A program made the translations under genes and the position numbers. This document shows, piece after piece, positions 22,904 through 33,353 of a stretch of 64,000 nt of DNA (position 1 is the first letter of the stretch; each line of letters opens with the position of its first letter). This DNA is from Sternotherus odoratus. Its lineage: Eukaryota > Chordata > Testudines > Kinosternidae. The DNA lies in contig JAVMKO010000006.1 in assembly GCA_032164245.1 (NCBI GenBank), positions 11,733,001-11,797,000 of the forward strand, in the 5' to 3' direction. The notes under the pieces were generated by a model, which saw only the letters and a program-made list of their open reading frames with translations, was not told the DNA's origin and did not search any database.

Positions 22904-23965
22904 CAGGGCCGGCGACAGGAATTTTGGGGCCCCGTACGGCAGACCGTACGGCCCCCCCCCCCCCGCCAGTCTCCCGCCGCCCGCAGGCCCCCCCCCCGCC
23001 AGTCTCCCGCCGCCCGCGGCCCCCCCCCGCCAGTCTCCTGCCGCCCATGCCCCCCCCGCCCAGTCTCCCGCCGCCTGCGCTCCCCCCCCGTCTCCCGCGG
23101 GGCCCCCCCGGCCGATCTCCCACCGCCCGAGGGCCCCCCCCGCCAGTCTCCCGCCGCCCGCGGCCCCCCCCCCGCCAGTCTCCCGCTGCCCGAGGGGCCC
23201 CCCTGCCAGTCTCCCGCCGCCCGCGGCTCCCCCCCGCCGATCTCCCGCCGCCCATGCCCCCCCCGCACCCGGTCAGTCTCCCGCCGCCTGCGCTCCCCCC
23301 GTCTCCTGCCTCCCGCGCCCCCCCCCCCGCCGATCTCCCGAGGGCCCCCCCTCCGCCGGTCTCCTACCTCCCGCAGCCCCCCCCCCCCGATCTCCCGGGG
23401 TCCCCCCCGGCCGGTCTCCTACCTCCCGCGGCCCCCCCCGGCGATCTCCCGCGGCCCTCCCCGGCGATCTCCCGCGGCCCTCCCCCCCCGGCGATCTCCC
23501 GCGGCCCTCCCCCCCCCCTCCGGCGATCTCCCGCGGCCCTCCCCCCCCCCTCCGGCGATCTCCCGCGGCCCTCCCCCCCCTCCGGCAATCTCCCGCGGCC
23601 CTCCCCCCCCCCCTGATCGCCCGCGGTCCTCCCCCCCCCGTGATCGCCCGCGGCCCTCCCCCGGCGATCTCCCACGGTCCCCCGGCGATCTCCCGCGGCC
23701 CTCCCCCGGCGATCTCCCGCGGCCTGTCTCCTACCTCCTGCGGGCCCCAACCCCCGCATGTGCTGCGGCCGCGTGGCCCGGCCAGAAGCAAAGGGGGGCA
23801 GGGCTGGCTGCTGGGTGCCGGGGGAGGGGGCTGGTGAGCGCGGCAGCGGCTGCCCGAGCCGCGCCTCGTTCACAGCCCCAGCGACAACGGTTACAGCTGT
23901 ACCGGGCCCCTGAAGTCCGGGGCCGGTACAGCTGTAACCGTTGTACCCCCCTGTCGCCGGCCCTG
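22904..23965. mobile_element. hAT-type element with expanded C-rich core (copy A)
   Basis: The ends CAGGGCCGGCGACAGG and CCTGTCGCCGGCCCTG are perfect 16-bp inverted repeats. The 8-bp direct repeat GATGGGGC flanks them exactly (22896-22903 and 23966-23973), as for hAT insertion. The right end carries a near-perfect hairpin at about 23881-23944 (arm ACAACGGTTACAGCTGTACC). The interior is a C-rich minisatellite. The same termini occur at 49806-50283. No transposase is present. Confidence 0.9.
22960..23745. repeat. C-rich minisatellite inside hAT copy A
   Basis: The first half repeats a unit of about 27-30 bp around CCAGTCTCCCGCCGCCCGCG with C runs of 7-10. The second half (about 23420-23735) repeats GGCGATCTCCCGCGGCCCTC. 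The units share CTCCCGC and appear to grade into each other. Lack of stops in several frames comes from this composition, not from coding. Confidence 0.85.
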
Positions 23966-23973
23966 GATGGGGC

Positions 23974-25769
23974 TATGGGGCTACTGAACGGCTGGATGGA
24001 GCCAAAAAGGACTTAGTACCTTGCAGATTTGAGCTGTGAATGTACAGCATTTGCAGAAGGAAGCTGTGGGATTATAATTATCCATAATTGACTAGTTACA
24101 GAATAACCAGTGTTTTTTTCTTTCTTGGTGGTGTGTGAGTTTTTCTTTGTATTCATTTAGACAAGTGCTAAGCCCCACAACATGTGGATTTGTGACATGA
24201 AAACCAGGCTACTTTGTTTTCTTACACTATAGATACAATAATCTAAATTATCCATTACTTTCCCCATAGCAATGCTACAATATTTTAATATACTACCTTT
24301 TATTTTATTTGAATATATCCTTATTTTTACAGCTGCTCAAATAACCTACGTGTAACAAGGTTATTTTGCACCTCTTTGCTCATTCAGCAGAGCATCTAAG
24401 TTCTTCTCTAATAAGACATGCTTAAGTATTTTCCTGATGTCCCATCAAAATCAATGGGACATAAGCCTCTGCTTGAGTGCTTTGCAGAATTGGAACCTTA
24501 GTGGTTAATGATCGCCTATTTAAGAGGGCCTAGCCAGTAAGCATTTCCAAAAAACCCTGCAACCATTTAGGAATAACTGAATTGGTTGGGATTTTTGTTT
24601 TCCTTAATTTATTGTTAATGAATTGCAAGAGTCAGCATCTACAGTAAACACACTATAGCTGTAATATGGAGAAGGGACTGCTTCAGTTAATGGCGTAACA
24701 GTGGAAGGCACGGAAGTGACCAAGTTTGTCGGTACTTGACAATATATAATAGACACTATAGCCAAAATATGAAGCTATCATGAGTGTACACGATCAGCTG
24801 AGGGGAAAGTTAGAAAAGAGGAAGAGTGAGTAACTAAGGACCTGATCCAGCTCCCAATAACAATCCTTTCCATTGACCTCAAAGAGGGGTGGAAAGGGCC
24901 AGATTCTGCCCTCTCAGCAGCAAAATTTACTCAAGTAATTCAATTTAAATCAGTGTGAAAGAGGGGTGTGATCAAAATTGGGCCAAGTATGTTAATTTCA
25001 GTGTTTGCTGATTTGTTTTTGGAGTGGTCTGTCAACTGATTTTCACATATCTTCTACTGAACCCACAAAGTAAATGAAGCTAACATGCAGGCTGTAGTGC
25101 TAAAGGGACACTACCAGTTTTAAAAAAACATATCCTTTACTAGGTTATTAATAAAAAAATAGATTGTTAACACAGAAATTAAAAAACCCAATTATCTTTT
25201 CATAGCTCAGGTGGATTACTTTTGCATTTCCCCCAAACTTAAAAAAAGGAACATATAAACAAATGAACACAAAATATTAAAAATCAATGAATTATGCATA
25301 GTGTTTGTTCATAGTCAGTTTCGCTTTCCGTCTCTCACTGCTTAGCTGCAAATAGAGGTTTATTTATTTATTTTATAAGCAATTGTTTCTACGAACAAAA
25401 ATAATCTCTAAATATTTCTGTTGGCTTCATAGTACTTTAAAGTTTCCTTTTAAAAAAGTCAAAAGGTAGGGCTAAATTTGAGTTCTTGTCTCTAGGACTG
25501 CTTATTGAGGTTTAATTCTGTGTAGAGCTGTGTTGCTAATTGTCCTGGCTTTATCAAGGTTCTTATTACAGTTGATGTCTTTCTTAAAGACTCAGCTGCT
25601 GGAGTCATGCTATTTTGTGAGACTCTGTGTTCATTTAAAAAAAATAAGTGAGGAGAAAAGCTGGAAAACATGAACCAAAGTGCATCTCAAAGGTTCAGAA
25701 GCCAGAAGGCAAATGAAGAGCCCCAAATGATTTTTTTTTTTAAAAAAACCCTCATGATTATATGTGGTC
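23974..25769. other. AT-rich intergenic DNA
   Basis: Old repeat fragments with CAATGGGA-like cores lie at about 24440-24500 and 24845-24975. No gene, RNA or well-bounded element is recognised. Confidence 0.45.
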
Positions 25770-25953
25770 TATCTCATAGAACTGGAAAGACCTTGAAAGG
25801 TCATCAAGTCTAGTCCCCTGCCTACACTAGGAGGACCAAGTACTGTCCCCTGACAAATTTTTCACCTCAGATCCCTAAATGGCCCCTTCAAGGATTGAAC
25901 TCACAACCCTGTTTAGCACGCCAATGCTCAAACCACTAAGTTGTCCCTCCCCT
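25770..25953 (-). repeat. Turtle-type tRNA-derived SINE with CR1-like tail
   Basis: On the minus strand the head AGTGGTTTGAGCATTGG is a pol III A-box region and GAGTTCAATCC is a B-box region. The far end reads GACCTTTCAAGGTCTTTCCA then GTTCTATGAGAT, matching CR1 3' ends. A tRNA-related SINE sharing its tail with a CR1-like LINE is an established feature of cryptodiran turtles. This copy is the main lineage clue in the window. Confidence 0.75.
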
Positions 25954-26127
25954 CAATTTATAAACTGATGCCATGATTTCTGGGGATTGACTTATGATTT
26001 GTGAATGCTTGGGCTGGAAATACTTATATAGACTCCAGTGCTGCAAACACTAACATAAAATGCATGTGAAGTTACAGTGGAACTATTTACATGCATGCGT
26101 ATTTTCAGGACCGGGGTCTTAGATTTA

Positions 26128-26245
26128 GTCAGAGATTGTAAGGCCAGAAAAGACCATTATGATCAATTCGTCTACCATGCTGAATAACACAGGCCACTGA
26201 ATTTCACCCGGTAATTCATGAATCAAGCCCAACTGTGAAAGACAT
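26128..26245 (-). mobile_element. CR1 3'-end fragment
   Basis: On the plus strand GAGATTGTAAGGCCAGAAAA, GACCATTATGATCAATTCGT and ACACAGGCCACTGAATTTCA are the reverse complement of the CR1 3' untranslated region. It is severely 5'-truncated, as usual for CR1. Confidence 0.75.
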
Positions 26246-26344
26246 TTTTATGTTTGAATGTTGGACTTTGGTTAAAAAAAAATAAAATTAAAAGTAAAAC
26301 CATCAATGAAGCAGCAGGTCCCACATCCTCTTAGCTCACAGTAG

Positions 26345-26370
26345 ATTATATATATATATATATATATATA
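26345..26370. repeat. (TA)n microsatellite
   Basis: About 13 uninterrupted TA dinucleotides followed by CATACACA. Confidence 0.95.
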
Positions 26371-28418
26371 CATACACAATATATTCCATGGTTCTGTCCG
26401 TATTTAGGTTAAACAGCTGCTCATCAGAAAAAATACGGAAAGAGCTCCAGTGACCAGCATCTGGAATTTCTCTGGTTTAGTGTGGAGGTTCGTTTGACAG
26501 GATTGGTGTAGTGAGTAGAGACTGACTTGCAAGTATTTCTTAAATTGCTAACTAAAATCTGCTCTCCAGCGTCGGTCATGTTTGGGCTAAATTACAAATA
26601 AAGGAGCAACATTGTTTTGCTTTAGTAGGCCTTATTTCTTTCTGAGCAATCAGCTTGTTCTCCAGTGTTTCCTGCATGAGCAATTATATCTAATAACTCA
26701 TTTGCTATTAGCAGTTAATGACCACTGTTTGTTAATGGACAAGACAAACAAGAGCAGTTTACTATATCAAACAGGCCATTAGCTGTATTAATGGTTGGCT
26801 TCTAGGAGTTATTGCTCTGATAAACAGTATTCTGCAGTTTATAATGTGACCATTTTATAAAATTACATGGTGTTTTGTTAAAAATAAAAAATAATATGGA
26901 TTGGGTGAGCTTCCAATTCAGTTTCAGGAAATACTTATACAGCTAAAAATGAGTAAAAATCATTATTGGACCAGATTTTGCTTTCAGTTTGTAGGGATGT
27001 AAATCACAAGCAATATCACAACCTCAACAGAATGTCTCCAGGTTCACATGCAACCAAGCTTTTGTACCTGAAACACTAGAGTCAATGGAAGCTTTGTCAT
27101 TGGTTTCAATGAACTTTGGATTAGTTCCACATTAGAGAAGAATTTGGTCTTTTTTCCCAGCAACAAATTATTCCACACAAGGGATAGTTGGTTTAGTGGC
27201 TGTCATTATTCAGAGGTTTAAGAAGCACCATTATAGAAAGAGTTGCGAGAAGGAAGTGGTATAAGTAGATTAAAATTAATAGAGGAACTAAATAGAGTTA
27301 GTTCCTGGTACAGTGAACTGTGCAGCTGTTTCTATTTGGTTTTAATGTATTCAACTTCGGTTCCATTTACAAGAAAGGTCAGTAGCATTTCTGAAATAGC
27401 AGCTGTGAGAGCCAAGGTATTCCAGTCACTTACTGTCTCACTTATGAATGTAACCAGTGTTTTGTATAAATTTTAAAATAGGGCTAGTTGCATAGTGCCC
27501 TTAACATGCCAAATGGGGATGATACCAAATTACGTGAAAATTATGGGGTATGGGTAACGGGAACAGCTTACACTGTGGGAGGATAAAGAGGGTTTGTTTG
27601 TTTTATTTTCTATACAATGAATGAGCGTGCTCTAATTTTTGCATAGCTTCAGTGTGAATTGAGGGCAGCTTAAACCATAAAGTTAGAACAAGACAAAGCC
27701 AAGCGGTTCTTAAAGACAAAAAAATAGGTTTTCCAAATAGCACTAACAATACACGTAAGGGGGAAAATACATAAGATTATATTTAAGATCACAGTGACTC
27801 AAAGAGAGAGTGCGAGAGTTTCCTTCTATGGTCATTTGCTTTGAGGAAACAAAAGCTAAGTTTGTTTTAAGGGAGAGCATTCCTGAGTTAGCTCACTAAG
27901 GGCTAGAGATCATTCCCATTAGGCACAGCCCAGCATAAGGGGCTGCACAAGTCAAATGAAAGCACCGGAAAGTGTTCTGAGTTTCTGGACACTCCTGTGC
28001 ATAACAGGAACATGCCCCTTTCTGCTGTCATTCAGGGCAACTTGTCCAATTCCTTGGCAGTGGATTTCAGCATCGGTTGGAGAAAAGTAGAGAGGAGCAG
28101 TGTTGCAGGAGCTTCAGTTCTGCTCTCACTCTGAGCTGTGCATGGAAAAGTGTTATGGCAGTGGTCACCAGATGGTGCTGTTGCACCCTGTCTTACATGT
28201 TCTCAGCAGGATCTGAGCAAATTTTTAGTCTCCGAAGAAATGCTGCATTGTTGTTGGGTTTCTGAAATTTCTTTCGGGAAGCTTGGCAAGCAGCAAGGGG
28301 ATTTCTCTCTGCTTAATCTCTCTAAATAGAATTAGTTTGGAGGAAGAAATTCTCTCTAGGGACTGGGCACTGGTGTCTGGCTGAGAGTTCTTAATGAAGG
28401 CCTATCCTGCATGCTATG
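26371..28418. other. Repeat-poor intergenic DNA
   Basis: From about 26575 to 26890 the sequence is free of recognised repeats and rich in homeodomain-like TTAATG and TAATTA-type words plus a GTTTGTTAATGG word, a plausible conserved noncoding element. An ancient repeat fragment lies at 26950-27150. No coding exon is supported. Confidence 0.4.
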
Positions 28419-28690
28419 TGTCAAGGTTCCCTCCCCACTCTGAACTCTAGGGTACAGATGTGGGGACCTGCATGAAAAGACCCCCTAAGCTTACTTTAGC
28501 AGCTTAGGTTAAAACTTCCCCAAGACACAAGGTTCTCCTGTGTCCGGAACAGTATGCTGCCACCAAGCATACTCCAAGAACTAGGCGCAGGGCCACTTGG
28601 AGCCCCCTCTCTTTCCCCAAAATCCCCCCAAGCCAATACCTCCCTTCCTGGGAAAGGCTTGAGAATAAACCCCTCACCAAGCAATTTCCA
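28419..28690 (+). mobile_element. LTR-retroelement terminal fragment
   Basis: TGTCAAGGTTCCCTCCCCAC, CTAGGGTACAGATGTGGGGA and CTTAGGTTAAAACTTCCCCA match, from memory, the start of a common turtle LTR that opens with TGTCA. Only about 270 bp of the 5' side remain before a hAT element begins at about 28703. No internal viral genes are present. Confidence 0.5.
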
Positions 28691-29059
28691 TGAATAAAAA
28701 ATAGGGCTGTCAAGTGATTAAAAATTAAGTGGTTAATTATGCTGCAAAATGATAATAGAATACCATTTAAATATTTTTCGATTTGATACATTTTTAAATA
28801 TATTGATTTCAATTACAACACAGAATACAAAGTGTACAGTGCTTGCTTTATATGTATTTTTGATTACAAATACTTGCCCTGTAAAACAAAACAAAAAGAA
28901 ATGATGTTTCAATTTACCTAATACAAGTACTGTCTTGCAATCTCTTTATCATGAAAGTTGAACTTACAAAATGTAGAATTATGTACAAAAAACCTGCACT
29001 CAAAAATAAAACAATGTAAAACTTCAGTGCCTACAAATCCACTCAGTTCTACTTCTTGC

Positions 29060-29310
29060 TCAGCCAATCACTCAAAGAAGTTTGTTTACATATGTGGGAG
29101 ATAATGCTGCCCACTTCTTGTTTACATTGTCACCTGAAAGTCAGACCAGGAGTTCACATGGCACTGTTGTAGCTGGTATCACAAGATATTTACATGCCAG
29201 ATGTGCTAAAGTTTCCTATGTCCTTTCATGCTTTGGCCACCATTCCAGAGGACATGAGTCCATGCTGATGATGGGTTGAATAACAATCCAAAGCAGTGCA
29301 GACTAATGCA
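29060..29310 (-). pseudogene. hAT transposase C-terminal remnant, left arm
   Basis: Read on the minus strand this arm matches the plus-strand right arm at 30130-30350. The encoded region corresponds to the hAT dimerisation domain that normally carries PLEWWLKHE and PCERLFS-type motifs. Stops and indels make it non-functional. Its upstream coding part continues at 29712-30022 beyond the 400-bp insert, so this arm is the natural end of the minus-strand gene while the right arm is an inverted extra copy. Confidence 0.65.
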
Positions 29311-29311
29311 T

Positions 29312-29711
29312 AGATCAGTCTGTAGGGGATGGTAAATTGGGGTGACTGGGCTGGGTCCAGCACTTTGGGGAGGCTCCATAGACTGGCATGATTGGCCAGC
29401 ACTGCATGGGCGGCAGGTGAACCACTGCCTGGGGGAAGTTACTCCAGCCTCACCCTGTCCACTCAAGGGAGAGCATGTGCCCCAGAGTGCCAGGAGGGAG
29501 AGCAACGCGTTGCAGTCTCCTCAGCCCCAGGAAGGCAGGCGGTGCCACCGAAGTGGGGCCCTGGGGGGAGTGGAGTGTGGGCGGAGCCACATCTGGCTGT
29601 TTGGGGAGGCACCTCCTCCCCCAGTTTCCCCTACCTGCCCCCAATGCTATCATTCCCGGAAGTGACATCATTTTCACCCCAGGCCCCGCACCCCTCTAAG
29701 GAAAGCCCTGC
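29312..29711. mobile_element. GC-rich insert in the hAT element
   Basis: hAT sequence stops at GCAGACTAATGCAT and resumes at CCAACGCAGATTCATTTTC. The two edges share a diverged 8-bp word (TAATGCAT and CAACGCAG), suggesting a target duplication. The insert lacks recognisable inverted ends. The 210-codon frame crossing it on the plus strand is antisense to transposase on one side and is not a gene. Confidence 0.5.
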
Positions 29712-30022
29712 CAACGCAGATTCATTTTCATCATCTGAATCAAATGCCACCAGCAGCAGGTGGATTTTCTTTTTTGGTGGTTCAGGTTCTGTAGTTTCTG
29801 CATGGGAGTGTTGCTCTTTTAAGATTTCTGAAAACATGTTCCACACCTCGTCCCTCTCAGATTTTGGACTGCACTTTGGATTCTTAAACCTTGGGTTGAA
29901 TGACGTACCTATTTTTAGAAATCTCACTTTGGTACCTTCTTTGTGTTTTGTCAAATCTGCAGTGAAAGTGTTCTTAAAACCAACAACATGTGCTGGGTCA
30001 TCATCCGAAACTGCAATAACAT
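29712..30022 (-). pseudogene. hAT transposase remnant, central part
   Basis: The minus strand encodes TKHKEGTKVRFLKIGTSFNP, RFKNPKCSPKSERDEVWNMF and a PEPPKKKIHLLLVAFDSDDE stretch. This is the variable acidic region upstream of the hAT dimerisation domain in BED-finger hAT transposases. It is open for about 80 codons, then breaks into the nested insert. No BED finger or RNase H-like catalytic core is present, so this was already a deletion derivative. Confidence 0.7.
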
Positions 30023-30129
30023 GAAATATATGGCAGAATGCAGGTAAACCACAGAGCAGGAGACATACAATTCTCCCCCAATGAGTTCAGTCACAAATTT
30101 AATTAACACATTTTTTTAATTTAGTGTCA

Positions 30130-30350
30130 TCGGCATGGAAGCAAGTCCTCTGGAACTGTGGCTGAAGCATGAAGGGGCAACAAGTATTTAGCATATCTGG
30201 TAAGTAAATACCTTGCAGTGCTGGCTACAACAATGCCATGAGATCTCCTAATCTCACTCTCAGGTGACATTTTAAATAAGAAGCAAGTAGCATTATCTGA
30301 TGTAAATATAAACAAACTTGTTTGTTTTAGCAATTGGCTGAACAAGAAGT
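30130..30350 (+). pseudogene. hAT dimerisation-domain remnant, right arm
   Basis: Plus-strand frames give MEASPLELWLKHEGATS before a TAG stop, then degraded TLQCWLQQCHEIS and, further on, LAEQEVRLSGL. This is the C-terminal hAT dimerisation region (normally PLEWWLKHEG...ERLFS). It is the inverted duplicate of the left arm. Confidence 0.65.
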
Positions 30351-30598
30351 AAGACTGAGTGGACTTGTAGGATCTAAAGTTTACATTGTTTTGTTTTTGA
30401 GTGCAGTTAGGTAACAAAAAAATTATATATTTGTAAGTTGCACTTTTATGATAAAGAGATTGCACTATAGTACCTGTAGGAGGTGAAATGAAAAATACTA
30501 TTTCTTTTGTTTACAAATATTTACCCTGTAAAAATGATAATAAAAATAATAATATAAAGTAAGCAGTGTACACTTCATATTTTGTGTTGTAAGTGAAA

Positions 30599-30836
30599 CC
30601 CACCAGCCAGACACCTGAGAAGACTCAGAGCCCTCCCCATCTACTGTCCCATCACCAGGTATTAGAGATATTTGCTGCTAGCAGTAACAGATCGGCTAAC
30701 CTGCCATTGAAGGCAGTCTCATCATACCGTCCCCCCTATATATTTATCAATCTTGGTCTTAAAGACAGTTAGGTTTCTTGCTCCCACTGCTCCCCTTTGA
30801 GGGCTATTCCGGAACTTCACTCCTTCAGATGGTGGT
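30599..30836 (-). mobile_element. CR1 3' untranslated region fragment
   Basis: On the plus strand CCCACCAGCCAGACACCTGA, GGCAGTCTCATCATACCGTC, then TCTTGGTCTTAAAGACAGTT and ATTCCGGAACTTCACTCC are the reverse complement of a CR1 3' region. It abuts the hAT right arm on one side and a Harbinger transposase fragment on the other. Confidence 0.75.
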
Positions 30837-30985
30837 TTGAAACCTGAGTATATAAGCCGAAAGGGGTATTCTTTCATGATTATGCAAACATTAGTGGATC
30901 TCTGGGGACATTTCACTGACATTAACATTGCATGGTCAGCTAAGGTGCGTGATGCTCACATCTTTAGGAATACAGGAATTTTTCC
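30837..30985 (+). pseudogene. PIF/Harbinger transposase fragment, C-terminal half
   Basis: The plus-strand frame reads KPEYISRKGYSFMIMQTLVD, then FTDINIAWSAKVRDAHIFRN and TGIF. It aligns with the segment EYRNRKGYYSMVIQAVVDHK and KVHDARVFRNSRIF of the intact-length transposase at 58396-59718. It includes the second catalytic aspartate region (KVRDAHIF for KVHDARVF). It breaks off at about 30985. Its other half appears on the opposite strand at 31435-32000, starting where this one stops. Confidence 0.8.
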
Positions 30986-31289
30986 CCAGAGGTGGATTAA
31001 GGTTTCCTGGGGCCTTTGGCCAGAGCAAGTGGTGGGGCCCTCCCGACTCCTTTTGCCTGTGGCTCCATCCATGGCCCAACTACATTCTCACCCTTCCCCC
31101 ATGGCCCTGCCCTGGTTCCACACATGGTCCCACCCTCATGTCTGTCCCTACTGCACCTGCAACCCATTTGCGCCTTTCTCCCTCACTACTGTAGCCCCAA
31201 GACCAAAGAAGCTGCCCCCCAGTCCCAGGGCCACAGTGGGGAGTGAGAGCTCCCCTAGCCGAGGCCACGGCAGGGAATGAGAGCTCCTC
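30986..31289. other. GC-rich unassigned stretch, possible hAT start
   Basis: CAGAGGTGGATTAAGGTTTC (from 30987) resembles hAT termini of the CAGRGGCGGATTAA type, but no matching right end or target duplication was found. The several overlapping open frames here are due to proline-rich composition. Confidence 0.35.
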
Positions 31290-31427
31290 TAGTCACAGTG
31301 CTGCAGTGGAGGTCTGGGTGCCAGGGCTTCCCCCAACGCCCCATACTTCTGCAGGAGAGCAGGGTCAGTGTGGGTCAGACTAGATGATCACAATGGTCCC
31401 TTTTGTGCTTAAAGTCTATGAGCAAGG
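31290..31427 (+). mobile_element. CR1 3'-end fragment
   Basis: GTCAGACTAGATGATCACAA, TGGTCCCTTTTGTGCTTAAA, then GTCTATGAG is the plus-sense end of a CR1 element. It is opposite in orientation to the CR1 at 30599-30836. Confidence 0.75.
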
Positions 31428-31434
31428 TGTGGGG

Positions 31435-32000
31435 GGCCAGAATAAGGATATATGTTCAATCTATTGCCCCACCACAGTTAGGGAAGCGATGTCATTGAAT
31501 TAATCTTATATTTCCTGCTCATCGCCCAGAATGAAAATCCTGAGCTGCTGAACACACTTAATGGCCTTGCACACTTGTGTGATGCCTGCCCCAACCATAG
31601 ATTTTCCAATACCAGTCTGATTACCTAGTGACTAATGGCAATGATTCCAGGGAGTGATTCTTTCTTCACTGTCAAGGCAGTTTTTGTTTTGGTGTCTCTG
31701 CACTGGAGAGCTGGGGTGAGCTCAGCTCACTACTCCAGGAATGGAGCTTTCTGCATCTGAAATTTCTACATCTGAAATTGCTGTTCATCCCAGATTGGCA
31801 TCGTGATCAGTGTCCACCTCTCGCTGCTTGTTTCACGGGCCCAGAAATGCTGCTCCACTGTGTGCGGCTGATCAGTGAAAGCCTGCAGCATCTGGTGATT
31901 ATTATTCACTGGCCACATCATCCACACCTCAGTTTTCCCGTTTTCAACACGGTAGCCCTGGCTGCTGAGGTGGTGGTTGTAGCTCGGCAACTGTAGCTGT
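31435..32000 (-). pseudogene. PIF/Harbinger transposase fragment, N-terminal half
   Basis: On the minus strand, QAFTDQPHTVEQHFWARETS and a following WDEQQFQM align with GQAHAMERQFWARETS and WDDSQ of the 58-kb transposase. Further along, a degraded frame gives FPNCGGAID and ILILAP, matching FPNCGGAIDGTHIPILAP around the first catalytic aspartate. Frameshifts and stops are frequent, so it is an old relic. The following transposase segment is found inverted at 30837-30985. Confidence 0.75.
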
Positions 32001-32256
32001 GGTTCTAAAACAGAACAGCACCACTCCTCTGTTCAGCATGCAGACGTCTGACAGCAAGAGAGTGGAGAGATTGAAAACAGTCATGAGGAAGAGCAGATTA
32101 TGGAACAGAGGGAATTGTGGAAACTTGGCCACCAACTCCCATAATTCCTGAAGAGAATCGCTGGTATCCTACAATACACTGCAAAAATTGCCACCTTGCG
32201 GCACACTACCTTCTAGGTAATGGGGGCACTGGGATGCCTACCCATGCTGTCAGTAA
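32001..32256. other. 5' flank of the Harbinger relic
   Basis: Probably noncoding Harbinger sequence upstream of the transposase on the minus strand; it has no recognisable terminus. TACCCATGCTGTCAG near 32240 borders the next MITE. Confidence 0.35.
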
Positions 32257-32527
32257 GCATATGTCTACACAGGAACTAGACACCTGCACCTGGCCTGTGC
32301 CAGCCGACTCAGGTTCATGGGGCTCAGGCTAAGGGCCTGTTTCACTGCAATGTAGACTTCCAGGTTCAGGCTGGAGCCAGGTCTCTAGGACCCAGTGAGG
32401 TGGGAGGACCCCAGAGCTTGGACTCCAGCCCGAGCCTGGAAGTTTACACTGCAATGAAACAGCCCCATAGATCGAGTCGGCCGGCACAGGCCAGCCGCAG
32501 TTGTCTAGTTGCCGTATAGACACATCC
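32257..32527. mobile_element. Palindromic MITE, second copy
   Basis: The left ATATGTCTACACAGGAACTA and the right end (reverse complement ATGTGTCTATACGGCAACTA) are inverted. TTTCACTGCAATGTAGACTT on the left matches AAGTTTACACTGCAATGAAA on the right, so most of the element is one long palindrome. Same family as 8933 and 33354. Confidence 0.75.
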
Positions 32528-33353
32528 TCATAGGGCCTGGTGCATGGGCAAAGACAAATGTGAACTCACTCTCGCAACATACTGATATTGGGATGTGTGC
32601 AGGTGTTTCACCATAAAACTTTAGACTATAGATGTGGCCTAAAGGTCCAAGCCCATGTTAATAGTACATTGCATAGTTAATCACAAAATGCAGGCAATGC
32701 AACTTTTAAGGCTTGAATAGCAAAAACGCATGTACAGTTTCTATTCCTGTTTTTCTGTTTAAATGTGTAGCTTTAATATTACTATTTCTGTTATAAAATG
32801 TATGTGATAAAACAAGATGTGCAAAGTTTTGCCCAGGCTAATGCAGTGTTGCTGCTGGAAGATTTAACTCTTGCAATTCCTGACTTTTTGCATTAATGTC
32901 AATTGTTACTTATAATTATACACTAGAAATCCTTCCCACTGCAGTCTGCTATTTGATGTTTCCTGAGATAACATGAGACAGTGTGAAACTACTTTGCAGA
33001 ATAGCAACATGAGAAATAGCAGGATTTTGTAATTTATAAGGTTCATGGGTGTCTTCAGGGTACAAGGCATGGCGGGTACATACACTTCCATATGGAAATT
33101 AAGAAACTCCCCCAGCCATTTATCACTAATGAGGGAATCAAACCATCTCACTTTCCACAACACCCCACAAAACCAAAGCTCAAGCGAGGGCACTTTTTGT
33201 TAGAGATTGCAGGAGAGATTTAGCAGTGAGATGGGTCAGGAATGAACACAGTTCTCTTTATTCTAATACGAATAACCTAATCTCCTTGTTCAGCATTTGA
33301 AGAAAGTGATTCACCCCTGGCACATGGCTCCCTTTCCCAGCTGTGTGGGCTGT
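32528..33353. other. Intergenic DNA, nothing recognised
   Basis: AT-rich with no bounded repeat. A 95-codon minus-strand frame at 32906-33193 shows no family resemblance. Confidence 0.4.

Larger units (their letters stand above)
28703..30598. mobile_element. hAT element with long inverted arms, nested insert
   Basis: The left end starts TAGGGCTGTCAAGTGATTAA. A left arm (about 28800-29280) and a right arm (about 30124-30598) are inverted copies of the same 3' half of a hAT transposase gene; compare AACACAGAATACAAAGTGTA on the left with TACACTTCATATTTTGTGTT on the right. A middle part (29712-30022) encodes more transposase on the minus strand. A GC-rich insert of about 400 bp (29312-29711) splits it. 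The right terminus is lost against a CR1 fragment. Confidence 0.75.

Noticed and set aside
22806..23837. 343-codon proline-rich ORF, with further long ORFs on both strands
   Set aside because: It covers the C-rich minisatellite of a hAT element. Several frames on both strands are open only because C-rich units contain no stop codons; there are no domains or splice context.
29392..30024. 210-codon plus-strand ORF
   Set aside because: It crosses a transposon insert and then runs antisense to hAT transposase, which is the real coding strand there.
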